NCBI GenBank assembly: GCA_030407085.1
Contig: CM059586.1
Coordinates: 30,057,501 to 30,121,500, forward strand
Length of the DNA stretch: 64,000 bases
Direction: 5' to 3'
Source of the DNA: Trichopria drosophilae
Lineage: Eukaryota > Arthropoda > Insecta > Hymenoptera > Diapriidae
The stretch's first letter is position 1. Each line of letters starts with the position of its first letter. The translations under genes and the position numbers were made by a program. This document shows positions 48,803 through 62,552 of this stretch, piece after piece. The notes below the pieces were generated by a model. It saw nothing but the letters and a program-made list of their open reading frames with translations. It had not been told where the DNA came from and searched no databases.

Positions 48803-50541
48803 ACGCTGAAAGAAACGCCAGACACGCTAGACGATACCGTCGTTTGATTTTGGATGCTGGCTGGCTTTAGGTGATTTGGGCGCCGAATAAGGTAAATCAA
48901 GAACTACGAACATGATATCGTGGGTTTCGACGAGATTGATATTCGGTACTTTTACTGACACCTGGACATAGCAACCGAGCATACCTGCATTACCTTAAGG
49001 GTGTGGAACGACCATTACGGCCGCCACCTCAAAACTTTCTCAAACACGCCAGGTAATGGCGTCAGCGGTGACGCCGACCGACCAAGAAATATCTTGTCGT
49101 CACTCCTGCACAAAACTGCCATTTTTCTCGTCAGTAAAAGGAGCGTAAGTTACCGTTCACAGACGAGATCGAACGTGCTCTGGCGTTGTGTAACTTTGTT
49201 TACCGCCCACGCATCTCATTTTCGCGTATTATTCGTTATCCACGACATGCTCCAGGTGGCATTTTTGTAGACAGGAGTGACAACAAATATCATATGCAAC
49301 ACGGGCGAAAATACATTACGCGACAGACGGTACTTTAATCTCTCATCGAAGGGCATCAGCTTGCCCACGACATGAAGATCCAGTATCGCCCTTACCATAT
49401 TATATTATTTCAAAAAGAAAAGTATTGTCTCATGGTTACTTACATTGTTTTTCAGTAGGAAGTCGAAAGCGGTCCTCACAAAAAAAAAAGTCGTCTTCAT
49501 TTTTTTTACCCGATTAGGCAAGTTCCAGCACAGGAACGCTGCAGTCTTGATCTCTCATGCGCTTTCCAAAAGATCGTCGCAGAGTAGCGTTCGTCAAATG
49601 TATCGTCTCAAAGCTTTGTCGCTATTTTTTAAACTCAAACTCGTTAAAATTCTATCGAATACTCAAACTCAGTCGCACGTAGTAGACTTTCAATACAACC
49701 AAGTGTGTCGTACGAACTGAACTGAACCCAACTACCGAATGCTGAGATGGCCAAGAACTAAGTGCCGAAGTGCCGAGCCGACCGACAATGCCTAACCTTC
49801 CCTCCCACCACTCCACCGTGCGTTGTAGCGGCTGCGCAGACTCGGTGCCTTTAGAAGGGGGATGGTGAGTCACGAGTGGGCCGGACTCAATTGACGAGTT
49901 TAATTTTGTATGTAAATTCTTTATGGTTAAAAATATTATTTATTAGTTTAAAATTATCTATTGTACGAAATAAATGATACAAAAAGAGATCTCTAAGCGA
50001 CATCCCCGTCTCTTAAGGCTGACAAGTTTGAGCAATCTAATCATCTCATTGCACAAGTTCAAGAAAAACTTTCGTAGTTATTGCTAGAATAATTAAATCG
50101 AAGTTCTGTTTTCGCTAAAAACTTCTTTGGTACTTCAGCTTCAAATCTGTACTTTCAATTTTTCAATACGAAAACTTCGCTCGATTCCTCAAGCACTTGA
50201 ATGTGAAAAATCAATTAAAAAATGGGCAACGTTTGTCGGCTATTAACTTTTGACTGAAATGGAATTAAGGTATTTTAGAATGTGCATTGTTTGCGGGTAT
50301 CTATCCTAAATATCCGGTTTAAATTTCACACGTTTTCGTTGATGAAAACTTGAGATATCGCGTTATATATGTGAAAAAACGTTGATTTCACGAGTACAAT
50401 ATTTTACCAGTTTTTATTTTTACTTCGAATCTGAAGGAGGAATAAAAAACGTCAAATGTAAACATTGTTCAGCATGAAATTCTCCATACGTTGGTATTTT
50501 TTTCCAATTCGATTGTCGAATTTAGATTTTGTTGGCCTTAA
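48803..50541. other. Duplicated and unit-2-specific non-coding sequence
   Basis: 48803-49075 is fairly GC-rich and has no unit-1 counterpart that I see. 49078-49300 matches 38580-38760 and 50015-50541 matches 39190-39697. I examined the GC-rich parts for exons and found none with convincing splice sites. Confidence 0.5.
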
Positions 50542-51461
50542 CCCATTAACGCCGAAATGCACAGAAACTTTACTGCAACTTCAACGCTTATTTTGAATAT
50601 GAAATAAATTTCGAAAAAAAAGACTATCAGATTCCACCATTTTCGAGACCACTCTTTCGATTGGTAGTAAGAAAATTATTAAAAAATTGATATTTATATA
50701 TGATTTTGACATATATAGTAAAAAAACATGATTTTTTCAGGACCCATTTTTTACAAAATATCGAGTTTTTGATACACGAAAATTTCTCTAAACTGCAGTT
50801 TTCAAAAAAATTAATTATTATAGTCTTGAAATCCATAAAAGTTTAATAATCTTTTTATTTTTTAACTATAGACTTTGACGCAAATGTCCATAGAACGAAA
50901 ATGTCTTGGAATTGGTTAAAGAATACTCTCAAATACTTTCAGATTTTTTTCAAAATGTCGATTTATTTAATTTTTCAAAAATATAAAATTGTGACAATAC
51001 ATTTTGAACAAATTCTAGGGTATTCTGGAATATAATTGTTCTTATAACATTTCCTCTAAAGTCCATAGTTTCAAGAAAAAAAATTATTAAATTTTGAAAA
51101 AGAATTTGTAAATGCAGTAGCCATTTTGAATCTAACATCAAAAATTTCAAATATACACCAGTGTATCTTTTAAGTGCAACTATCGTGTGCACCCTTGCAA
51201 TACATTTTAGCTCACTCAAAGTATTGTATCGAAAACTATATATTTTGTAAAAAATGCATCCTGAAAAATCATGTTTTTCTACTATATATGTCAAAATCAT
51301 GTATAAATTTCAGTTTTTTAATAATTTTCTTACTACCGTTCGAAAGAGCGGCCTCGAAAATGGTAGAATCTGATAGTTTTTATTTTTAGCAAAATTTATT
51401 TGATATTGAAAATAAGCATTGAAGTTGCAGTAAACGTTCTTTGCATTTCGGCGTTAATGGG
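50542..51461. mobile_element. TTAA-flanked foldback (piggyBac-like MITE)
   Basis: The ends CCCATTAACGCCGAAATGCA and TGCATTTCGGCGTTAATGGG are exact inverses, flanked by TTAA (50538-50541, 51462-51465). Long arms continue inward, for example AGATTCCACCATTTTCGAG near 50630 against its inverse near 51358. The uninserted site is preserved in unit 1 as a single TTAA at 39694-39697. CCC...GGG ends with TTAA duplication are the piggyBac pattern. No transposase. Confidence 0.93.
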
Positions 51462-52353
51462 TTAATTTAGATTGAAATTATGGAACTTGTACTGAATGAT
51501 GGGAACAAAATCGCAACTATCTTTCAAAAATAAATTATTGAAATTATGACTGATAATATATTGTGAAACATATATGGATATACGGCATACAACAGAAAAT
51601 GACGCAGTAACTAACAATTTGTAATTTTTGATGTGTTCATTCTAAAGCATTGCGAACCACTGTTGATAAGTCTCTGATGAAGTAATCATTAAAAAATGAT
51701 CTAAATTACTTTAGTAATACCTGTCTTGAATGGTTAATAGTATATTACGATACAAGTGCGCGAAGGAGGTGATTTGCGCACGAGTGTAATGCGTACGAGT
51801 CACCTACGGCGCACGTGTATGGTATTCTATTTTTTTTGACTCCGTAAGAGAAATGTTTCGCGCATTGATTTGAGTGTGCGAAGTGCAGTGCGCAAATGGG
51901 TTACTTCGCGCACTATTTGTAGTATTCAATATATAGTATAATATATAGTATACAATATTCAATTTCGCGCACGGAGTTAAAAAATATATTAGATAATAAT
52001 AGGAAAATTATTTAAATGAAGAGAAACTTGTAAATTATTGTATAAATGACGTCATTCTTTACTGTACTAAAATTCATAGGTAGAATAGGGCATTATTTTA
52101 CAAGTCATATGGGTGATTTTTTTTTCAATGAAACGTCGATCTTTGACTTTTGGTTGTATGTATTGATATAACGTTTAATTTATTTTTTATTTCGTTTAAT
52201 AAATGGAAACATATTGTATTTATATGTAATTTAATTTTATTGTTGATGGAAATCATGTAGCCTCATTTCACAATCGACGATGCTTTCAATATCTTACTTA
52301 TTAATTTACGTACTACTTAAATAATATTGTGAAATTACAGATTTCTTTCTAAA

Positions 52354-53158
52354 CTTAAAATAGATATACTTAATAATAATAGGTATGGCCGAAAAACTTT
52401 ATTTTATACTTTTCTTCATTATTCATATACATTTTCTAAAGCTATTGCGAACTTGTCTGTCTTTCATGTCATATTTGTTTCTTCTGCTCTTTTCAGTTAT
52501 TTACGTTTTTTTATAATGTTCCCAGTTTTCTCTTCTGTATTCTCTTTCATTTATGAAAACAATTCTTTTAGACAAATCGCGTCTATTTACGAGCAATTTA
52601 AAAATAAAGTCATATTTGAAAATAATTTAACATCTAAAGTCTCAAAGTAGCAACTGTATTATATGGATAAATAAATGATCATGAAGGCAGTTTTTTGTAC
52701 CTCTTATAACCTACTGTTAACTTTTAAATGCACATACAAATAAACGTAAGCTACTTAAAATTGTAAAAGTATAAATACATACCAAGTAAGAATTCTTCCT
52801 AATTCTACTTTATTTTTCAAAATTTTCTACAAAAAATGTTCTTAAAAAATATTTATTAATCATTAGTAGTTGAGTTAATTCCTAAATAAAATAACACAAC
52901 ATTTTTCTTGTAAAAATAGAAGCAAACGGTGTACTAAAAATCTCCAAATTCATACGCTTCAATATTTGTTCATTTGATTCAAAAATAAATGTTGTAAAAA
53001 ATCATTCAAATTACCACTTGCATTACTTTCTTTAAAAAATTATTTTATTTAAAACGTTAATTTTATTTGGCTATGAAATTAATTCTCATTTCTTCTCGTA
53101 AATGGTACAAACATGGATCAGTGTGACAATAAAATGTTAAAAAATTCAAGTTTTTGCT
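52354..53158. other. AT-rich spacer after the tandem duplication
   Basis: Single-copy sequence following the end of unit 2. Minus-strand AATAAA signals near 53045-53066 probably end the coiled-coil gene. Nothing else was recognised. Confidence 0.55.
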
Positions 53159-56100
53159 TTAATTGTCAGTCGTGACCGCCGTTGTATTTGATGCTGGTGC
53201 ATCATTCTTGGCCTGGGCCATAGTTGCTGAATCTTGAGACTCATCCAATTCCTTGTAATCTTGAGGTACTGGATGTGGTCCGGGGCTACTCAGGTCGTTA
53301 GCCTTTTCTTGAACTTCTTTGAAAGAGGCCTTGATATTATCCAAGGCTGTACCAAGACCAAGCTTGATCTGATTGAATTCTTGCGTGACTAACGATAGAC
53401 GCCCGAGGAGGTAATTCAGATTGGTATCGACTTCTGTCATACGACTTGTGATTTCACTGACCTAGGATATATTAGAGATACATCATTAAATCAAATAGTT
53501 TAAAATTATCTGAGTCTAATGTTGAGGAAAGTACATTTCTCTAAGAACAAAGCCCATTTACAGATTTAAGATAACATATTTTGTTGTAAACCGTTTAAAA
53601 CAACATTACACTTGAATACCTATGAAAATATTCGTTAATTGCTTTGATATCAATTGGGCCGTTTATTTAATTGGACCTAGATAAGCAACCTCATTAAATA
53701 AAGTTAAAGTTTTTACAACATACCTTACTCTCCATTCCATCCATCGTTGATGTTGTTCCGTTAACGTAAATTTCATTCTGTTTGTGGAGTTTATCAAGGG
53801 CTTTAGCACTTTCCATCATTTGTTGGTACATGACGTTAATTTGACGCCATACCTACAAAATTTATTATGATTATGATGAACATAAACGTGAATGTTTGCG
53901 ATGTTTATTATTATACTCGTTTTCCCTAAGGATGAGATATTGTAGTAATAGAGATACCTGATTCATTTCTTGCTCCATTTTAACGGTAAGGTTAGCCAAT
54001 GCTCCGTTTTGATTATCCATTATGTCGTTAGAAATTCCATCGAACCTCGAGTTTAATGTCGTATTTAAAGTCACCCCTTGAATAGTAACTAAATGACCTA
54101 CTTCACGAAGAATTGTATATGCATGTTCAACTCGTTTCTTTGTATCGAGTACATGATCCGCCATAGAGACCATTACAGATTGACTTTTTTCCAAGTCTTG
54201 TATTTCTTCATTTAAACGATCTGTACTAGCAGTTATGTCGTACCTAAAAATAGATGGCTATTTAATCGAATTAACTATTGTTTTAGGACTATATACAATG
54301 GCTCAATTATAAAAACAATAATTATACTATAAATTTCAATTTTATTTCGAATCAATTATAGTAGCACTCTTACTTTAAAGAAGTAATGGCGTTGGACATT
54401 TCTTCTTTGGCTTCGGATAACTTATTTTCCATAGCGTAGGTTCCAGTTTTGATGGAATTCATCACTTGGTGGGTTGCTTCAACCAGCGACGACTGTGTCT
54501 GATTGTGATATGACTGGAATTCGATCAACCTAAAATAAATAATAGTCCGTTTAGATTATGAAATGGTAATCACTTGACAAGTTTTCTTTCTTAAATTAGC
54601 GAACAAATCAGTAAAATAATTTTGTTTAAACCAGTCCCCAAATATATTCATATATACCTTGGCAATTCACGTACATGTTCCAATGTACTTTGCAACATTT
54701 TTTGTACTTGATCTAGCAAGCGGCTTTGTTGTCCGATGAATTGGTTGATGTTAGTTTCTTGGTCAGGAGAATTTGGAGAAACGTCTTTCAACTTTTGAAG
54801 ACCCGTTTCAATATTCTTCACTGTCATCCCAATATGCTTCACCTAAAAAGTTTTGTAAGTTATACCACTCGTTATTAAAAAATAGGAATGCTTGAATAGC
54901 TCATTGCATACCTCAGTGACAACTTCTTCTAATTTATTATCTTTCGTTGTTCCTGAAAGCGAGTTCAGGTTAGTTTCTAAATTTGCTATCTTTTGTACTA
55001 CCGCAGCTTCAGAATCACTAAGCTTCTGCAGCAATTCCGGAACTTGATTGAAAGAGGACGATGATGGGCCGTTACGATTCGCTGATTCAGCGATTTTCGT
55101 TTCAATATCAGTTGCCCAACCTTCTAACCGATTTTGGATATCCTCCAAAGTATTCTCGGTCTTCTGAATTTGTATCCTTTCTCGTTCATCTCGCTAGAAT
55201 ATATTGTACAATTCATTAAAATATCTAATTAATCGTGATAGCATTAAACTCTATCATTTCGTAAACGATACTTATAGTACATTCTATATAAAATGTATGA
55301 AAATCACCTGCGCAATTAGCTGTTCGATACCTCCCACCCTTTCATCCAACTTTACCAAATACGTTTTAAACGTATCGATCGTGGATAGACGTTTAGACAG
55401 CAGAGCTATCGACTTTTTTATTTGTTCTCCCAATTGTCGTTCTCTCGCTTCGTGCCTGTCTAGTTTGTCATCGTTGTCTCGGATTAAATGCGCCATACTT
55501 AATATTGCTTCTTTTATATCCTCGTGCCTAAATTAAAATATTTTAAAATTAATTAGTCGATACATAGTATTGACCCCTAGATTAAGAAGAAATTCAAGCT
55601 TGATAAGTGTTTTCAAATCAAAGCAGTCTATTTCAGTTAAAACTAGATTTAGTACTATTTTGCAATACGTCTTTGATATTAAAAAACAGATGTCAACAAG
55701 TTGTTGGTAAAACATGACTAATGACCGATGAATAGAGCGATACTCTTTTAAAAGTGCAAGATAACCTTAAATCACTTTGTGTTAACATTTTAATTAATTT
55801 TGGGTTTTTAGAAGCAACTTCCTAAATGTTATATTATCAATCAGAGATGCTTTAAAACGGTTTGTGATAAAGACCAAGATTAGGTCGCACAAAGTGTTCT
55901 TGAATCTATAGAGTGGCCTTCGTACATTTGATCCTAGTTAATAGAAATTGACCTGTTTATTGAAAAGACGTTAAACTTTAGACATTTCTATGCAAGGACC
56001 CACGTCTTGCAAATAGACCTACAAAAAATGTGTTGGGTATCATGAAAATAGAGTAAGAGCTCGTTTGAAAGCAGAGTATAAGGTTTTCGGTAAAAACATT

Positions 56101-56496
56101 ATGAAATTCATCCTTGGTTAAATTATCAGACATTTGTTATCGAAAGTATAGTAAGCAGGAATTGCTTATGAGAGACTCAGCGCCTTTTTCGAGAAAGGTG
56201 GCGCTGGAAAAATAATGTAGTTTGTAATTCTATTGGTTAGTTTGAAGATTGCAAATGTCATCATTTTTTAACAAATTAATATTGTTGGTAATGATTCTAG
56301 TCCTTTAAAATTTCTAATAAACTGACATAATATAAACATGTTACATTAGCAGTTAATCAGACCTAAACTGTCCGCAGCAAATTAATTTTTAATTTTTAAA
56401 TATCTTCTTTGAAAATACTTACGTTGTATCTTTGGATTCATTATGGTGGACGAATCCAAACAAAAGTAGCAGCAATATTGGCAACTTCAGATCCAT
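53159..56496 (-). CDS. Secreted coiled-coil protein, 544 aa, family not recognised
   Basis: Exons on the minus strand: 56496-56423 (coding part; exon starts at 56531 after a TTTTTTCAG acceptor, so there is a 5' UTR exon further upstream), 55527-55308, 55193-54912, 54842-54658, 54529-54374, 54243-53958, 53852-53724, 53461-53159. Phases all agree. Residues 1 to about 18 (MDLKLPILLLLLFGFV) form a clear signal peptide. The rest is hydrophilic and heptad-like, with charged segments such as RQLGEQIKKSIALLSKRLS and KKRVEHAYTILREVGHL, and no cysteine-rich or catalytic domain. Several N-x-S/T sites (NES, NQT, NTT, NLT, NGT) fit an extracellular glycoprotein. The C-terminal 50 residues are Pro/Ser/Thr-rich. 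I infer an extracellular rod-like oligomer; no function can be assigned. Confidence 0.82.
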
Positions 56497-56531
56497 ATTA
56501 ATTATTTTCTATCCAATAAGACAAGTCGGTA

Positions 56532-59500
56532 CTGAAAAAAGAAACATCATTTTCTTCAAATACAATTTAATATAAAATGTTATTTTATCATGTTGGTAAA
56601 ATATTTACGTATTGTTATGGACATAATTATGATTTTGCATTCAATTAAGTTGCACTCGACATCGATAGATAGTACAAAAGAATAATCTTTTCTTTGAAGC
56701 ATGTCTTAATTACATCCTGGCGAAATGAGCTTTAATGAATGTAATTAACTATAATAACCCTGTCAATAGTCTGCATATAAATCTAATAACAAACACAACT
56801 TCTTCATTTAGTAGTCACATTACAGTCATTCAAATACAATAATCTAACAATGTTGCTTAATTTTACCAATGTTTTATTTAATTTTCATCGTTGTATATTT
56901 AGATATTACTGAATGCATATTAAGGTAGAGGGTAAATAAAGAAAAAAAGTCATTAAAAGTTTAGGAAGTCACAAGATATATGAGGGAAAGTTAATCTTCT
57001 TCAGGTAAAATTTGTCGTTGCTTACTCATACAAAACCTTCAGTTATTCGTCTGCTTTCAAATATTAGGATTAGAATTAAAGCCATTATTAAGACTTGACT
57101 ACTTTTTGCATCATTTAAACAAATTACCATGAACTTTGGAGTATTCGTATCTAAGATAACTTCCAAAAATTGATTGGGCTTGATCCAGTTTCAATACAAC
57201 ATTACTAGACTAAAGTTTCGTGGAAATGTGTACGGAATGCGGACCTGCTTTCATTGGGATTTTATGGACACATCTTTAGTAAGTTTCGCTTCTAACTGCG
57301 AACACCTATTGTTCGTGTTTTCCAGAAGCATCAAGGCAGGCAGCTTGTTGCTAATAAATGTGGTAGCTGACTTGTTGTATATCTTTTTTAAGTGTGCACA
57401 ACCAGCGGTGCTGGCGCATCACTAAAATTTGGCCCCATTCCCCCATGGGGGGGGGGGGGTGTTTTAAACCCGAACGGGAGGCAAGACACCTTAAATAACT
57501 ACACTCAGGTGTTCGTGTTTTCAACGTTTAGTTCAGTAAATTTACAATAAACCATATAACTTAAAGGCGCCATTTCATTTAAACAATTAGAAGTTATAGA
57601 ATTACAGTAAAGTCACAAGTTCGAAAACTAATGTTGCTACTAGGCCGTTTCATGCTGATGAATCACCAGCTTTCAGCACAAGTTAGGGCGCAGGTAACAT
57701 TTGCTTTCTAAGCCGGAAGAACTGTTAATCTAACTGCAAACAATTCGACCTTTTTACAAACATTTTTACGACAACAAATCTTACTAAAAATATGTTTTGA
57801 CGATCTCAACCAAAACAATACTGAGACCTATAATCCTGTCTATGTATTTCCTAAGCTTTCCCTGTACGGAAGAAAAATTTCTAAATTTTACGGTGGAATT
57901 ATATGAAAAGTGTTGCATCATGGTTTGCGGGGTACTTAAGTTTTACAACCGTCTTCATCTTATCCTCTAAATGAAAGAAGAAAGCCTTGAAAAATGCATT
58001 ATGCCAAAAAGCATAATACCAAACCGTTATACAACACTTAGACATTTTTCTCCATGTGCAATTCCTAAAATTTGCTAACAATTGATTCCCCGATCAATGC
58101 CAATCTTTTTTAAAATTTTGTATGAAATTTCGTATTAATTTAGGGTTTGCTGTTTCCGAAACCGAGGTCAACTGGCAATAAAGTAGAAAGTTTCTTTCAC
58201 TTTCTGAACCACCATAATCAGGTAGAGATGCCAAACCGATGATGGTATTTTAGAGACGAACGCTAGATGGCGTCAAAATTTCCAGAAGAAATCGATTCAC
58301 GTAATATAGACGTTGTTTTGTAGCAAGTAGAACAAAATAACTTATGTATAATTAACATAGTGTTTTTTGAAATATGGGAACTATATGTTGAAGAATCTAC
58401 AGGTTGTAGTGGATTCCGAACCACTATTAGTAATGAAGTCTATAATGATATCGATTTCTTCAGTCATTTTTCAAAAAAATTAAATTCATAATTAAATGCA
58501 ACTAGGGACTGCTGAGAAACAAAATGAAATAGTGAACGCACGACACAGTTTACGGGTGGTTGACACTTTGGCAGTTACACTATTTGCACTTCATGGTTTT
58601 TCTAAAAATACATTCGCGATGACTTCGCCGCGACTAATTTCCTGGGCGGACATGCACGGAAATGAAAAGTGTGTCTCCTGGAATTGGCGCAAAACGTTTT
58701 CGACATGTCAGATGTCAAATATATACGTAATTATCCCGTCAGTAGCCATCACTGCTTAAGCGAAAAGTGCGCTGTTCTGCAAATAATTAATTCAATAAAC
58801 CGAGCTGCAGATAAGGAAGCCGGGGGTCGACGCAATGATGACCCTCTGGTTATGTCGATTCTCCGGCGCTTTAAAATCGGCGATGTGCGCAAATGAAGCG
58901 TTGCTGTTATTGTAAGTCAAAACGCTACAAGATTATAGCAGGCCGGAATTAATAATTGAAATTATGTCGACGGTCAGAGTAGCTGCCTTTTTTGTAGCTT
59001 TTTGGAGAAGAAATTCACACTTGAAGTCAGCGTGTCAAGGTTCTTGAACTCTTGAATAAGCTGATTTTACATTGGAAATGAGCACATTTATGTTTTTATT
59101 TCTGATCTTCTGAGGTAATTTGTAAGTAATTGGTCGCGACAAATAGTTATTATTTCAATTACTGATAATGAATAAAGCTATTATTTACTAATTTGTTTAG
59201 AAATAAAAGTGAGTTTCTCATGTTTACTGAATACCACAAAAAGTGTTATATAGTTACGAAATCAATCTTTTTAATGCTGTAAACAAACGATTCTATGTAG
59301 ATATCATAATGTTATTTTCAAAAATGTACAATATTATAATTACACCTTTCTGAAAATTTAATTTCAAGAAAATGAACAGTATTTTCGTACAAACATTACT
59401 AAATTTCAGATGTTTACAACAATTTTGGTTTAATTCAACAAATTTTTTCACAAATTTTGGAATAAAAAAATGTGTAAAAATGAAAAAAAAAACACGTGAT

Positions 59501-61927
59501 ATAATTTCGAAAGTTATATAACAGGCATATAGCATATGTTATATATTTCGGATCATTATAAAAAGATAGATATTTTATATTTAACAATATTATGTGTAAC
59601 TTTAAAATCACAGAATTAAACATGCAATATAGAGCAATTTTCTGAATATATTTTTTCATAGTTCAATGCTCATTTTGTAGTACATTTATTTAGTAATACA
59701 CTTTGGTAACAATTAATTTTCTGTTCTTTATGTCACATGTAATGAGGGGCAAATCCCGAATCCGACATTTTGGATTTTCAAAATCTGAGTTCAAATTCAT
59801 AATCTGCCATCCCAAAGACGCTTCATGAAATATATAGGGTTCTTTTACATTATTAAAGAGTATATTTAAAAATCATCTCAAATTTGTGCCACTATTTTTC
59901 CCGGAGAAGTACACTAATAGAGAAAAATACACTAATAGAGAAGAGATTTAGAATACATCTTCAAAAATTTTGTGTTTAAAGCGTTCAATTGCTACATTTT
60001 GTTATTTCATCAGTAAACATTATTAGGAAGGAAAGTGTAAGGACCCTTTGAATTCTCTTTTTTTAGGTTAGCGAACAACTCTACTTGTATATATACAATA
60101 GTTTGTTTTCTTGTCTGTCCACATTAAATTCAAGGTTAAGTGAAAATCACTAAGACGATAATGTACGAAGATTATATTGTGAGGTCATCAGAATACTTTC
60201 AGACTATTTTATTTAATTATCATTTGTTTAGTGTCTGAATCAACTTGCTGGAGCTTTGTCGCAGATTACTCACATTCTTAGAGTATCCAATGTTTATTAT
60301 AACAAATTACGACAATATTATCCAAATAAAAAACATTATTCATAATTGCTGTTTTAGATAATATTATCAGAGCATCCAAATTGGCGGAAGTAGCTTGAAG
60401 TTCGAAAAATAATTTAGAGTAGATTAAACAAAATTAAAGTCTTTAAATAAAATTCAAATAATTATATAATTTTAAAATATTCTATTCAAATATGAATGGT
60501 GTTGATATGCTAATTGGTTCTAGAATTCAACATGTGCACAAATGCTACTTATGAAGACCTAATCTCAAACCTTTGAACAAAATTTGTCATACTAATCACA
60601 ACTGTGACATATTTTATCTAAGTAATTTAATACTAATTTGCCTTATCTTGATTTTCCATTTTCAGAACAGGGGGTTACGGGTCCAGCCCATGGATCCTTT
60701 GCTAATGAATTATGAAAGTTCTATAATGTTTTGTCTAGGTAATCTGAATTTTTAATATCTTATGTGGAAGCTTTAACGTATATGTCAATGATACCGATGT
60801 CTACCTATTATATATTTGCTGTCGAATGAAGGGCAAATTACCTTATAATGATTATTAAACCTGTATAATAGAGAGTGGGATAATATGGCAATATTAAGCC
60901 ATTTCAAGAACAGATTTCCTTTTGTCATTGCCAGTTCGAAAGGTTATTCAATTGCGCTACTTTTTGTACTGCGCTTTTTCTTATAGATACTATCATTTGG
61001 TAGAAAATACCGAAAAATGTTGAAAGTGGCGAATTGCTCCACCTAATGAGGTAAATTGGCCATGCCGTGGGGAAATTCGGCCATGTATTTTTATCTGATT
61101 TATGCACTATGAAGTATAGTAGGATCACTTTGAAAAACATATACATATTTAACGTTTTTACAAATAAGGACATCTAATTCTACATTCTAAATATAAGTTT
61201 TATTTGAAGATGTTTATCCATTTTGACATATTATTTATTCATTTATTTTAATTCATAAATCGAATTAAATGGAACAAGATAGTAAGACTATAGATAGGCC
61301 CAATAAACCAAAAAGTATACGAAAAATCTGTGTACGATTTAGTACGATATAAGTCTGTTTCTTTTCCGCTCTTTCAGTTACGAATGCAAGTGTATATGGT
61401 ATTATACGCGATACATAAATGCACATAACCTCGAAGAAACGTTTACGTTAGATTATCCAATGATTTGAACTCAAAAAAAAATTCTAAAACAAAACATTTC
61501 TTCGAGAATTATGAAATACGGAAAACGATATAATTAATTGTTCGATTAAATTAACAGAATTTAAAGCTATTCTAAGCCGCAACAAATCAATTTTTATAAG
61601 GCGTTAAATATGGTATCGTACAAGATCGAATGAATTCAATTCTGAAATTACAGATCGTATAAAATAGTATGAATTTGAATAAGGATCTCGGATAATCAAT
61701 ACGCCACTAGAAAGAAACAGAATGCAAAATATCGATTCCGTATACTTTTTCGTTTATTGGGATGATAAACTTCTGGAAGCTTTGATTCTTCAAATCTTAT
61801 ATTCACAGTATTTTCCGCTTTTTTAATAAAAAAGTTTTTCGGTACAACAGCCGTAAAATCCGATTAGAAGAAAGTACTCTTATATATCCTACATAGGGAA
61901 GCTAATTAAGAAGATAAGGAGGGAGTT
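56532..61927. other. AT-rich region, no gene recognised
   Basis: I found no exon chain on either strand. A run of 13 G residues lies at 57447-57459. A GC-richer patch at 58500-58900 has open frames but no splice context or recognisable protein. 59760-59790 carries a CCGACATTTTGGATTTTCAAAAT word like those in the foldback elements. Confidence 0.5.
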
Positions 61928-62146
61928 CCCAGACAGCAAAATAAAAAAGAGTTCAGAATGATTTCAAAATGTACTCTAAAAGAAGGGAGATGTCTCACTC
62001 TCTTATAGATCATCTTTCTGAATATGATGTCATTATGAGATCTTTATGAACTCGTGCTCAGAAAACCCTCTATAAAGGGGACATCTGTCTTCTTTTAGAG
62101 TACATTTCGAAATCATTGTGAACGGTTTTTTATTTTGCTGTCTGGG
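61928..62146. mobile_element. MITE with CCCAGACAGCAAAATAAAAA ends
   Basis: The left end CCCAGACAGCAAAATAAAAA and the right end TTTTTTATTTTGCTGTCTGGG are inverted. The inner arms also pair (TGTACTCTAAAAGAAG against its inverse near 62090). It is 219 bp long and non-coding. Confidence 0.85.
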
Positions 62147-62418
62147 TTGTTGACCTCACTGACCGCATTACAAAACAGTATTATTCATTTGTATTAAATC
62201 ATATTTAAATCCATACGTTTAAAGTTAATATGAGGGGAGAGGGCCAATAATGCTAGTAGCTGATTCGCAGCAGCGGATTCGAAATGTAGAGATTCTATTT
62301 TATGATTACACGTTTAGGCATGAATGTCACATAAGATATTACTGTAAAAATCCATTGGAATCATTACAATCCTGTTAACCTCCACTTTTCAAATCGGCTG
62401 CTACGAATCGGCAGCTAG

Positions 62419-62552
62419 CCCACACGGAAAATAAATATATGCGACATATACTAAATAAATGCACATATATTTTCGGCAAAAAATGCAATATGTGACATAT
62501 ATGCTACATATATTACCGCATATATTTTCATCGAATTTTTTTTCCGTGCGGG
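62419..62552. mobile_element. Small inverted-repeat element with CCCACACGGAAAA ends
   Basis: CCCACACGGAAAA on the left pairs with TTTTTTTTCCGTGCGGG on the right, around an ATATATGC-rich core (CATATATTTTCGG and its near inverse). Just upstream, 62252-62280 and 62392-62418 form another imperfect inverted pair around CTGATTCGCAGCAGC. Confidence 0.65.

Larger units (their letters stand above)
40434..52353. repeat. Direct tandem duplication, unit 2
   Basis: This is the shorter second copy of unit 1, starting at the MED1 breakpoint and ending with GATTTCTTTCTAAA at 52353. The equivalent of about 26150-37680 of unit 1 is missing; in its place are about 700 bp (46430-47128) of unrelated sequence. 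It has its own later insertions (44271-44404, 48212-48439, 48498-48802, 50542-51461) and a TA expansion at 47557-47619. Confidence 0.88.

Noticed and set aside
49001..49873. Possible exons in GC-rich unit-2 sequence
   Set aside because: Frames on the two strands conflict, the duplicated part is not conserved as codons between units, and no splice chain could be built.
58496..58896. Plus-strand open frames in a GC-richer patch
   Set aside because: No recognisable protein, no splice partners; base composition alone is not enough.
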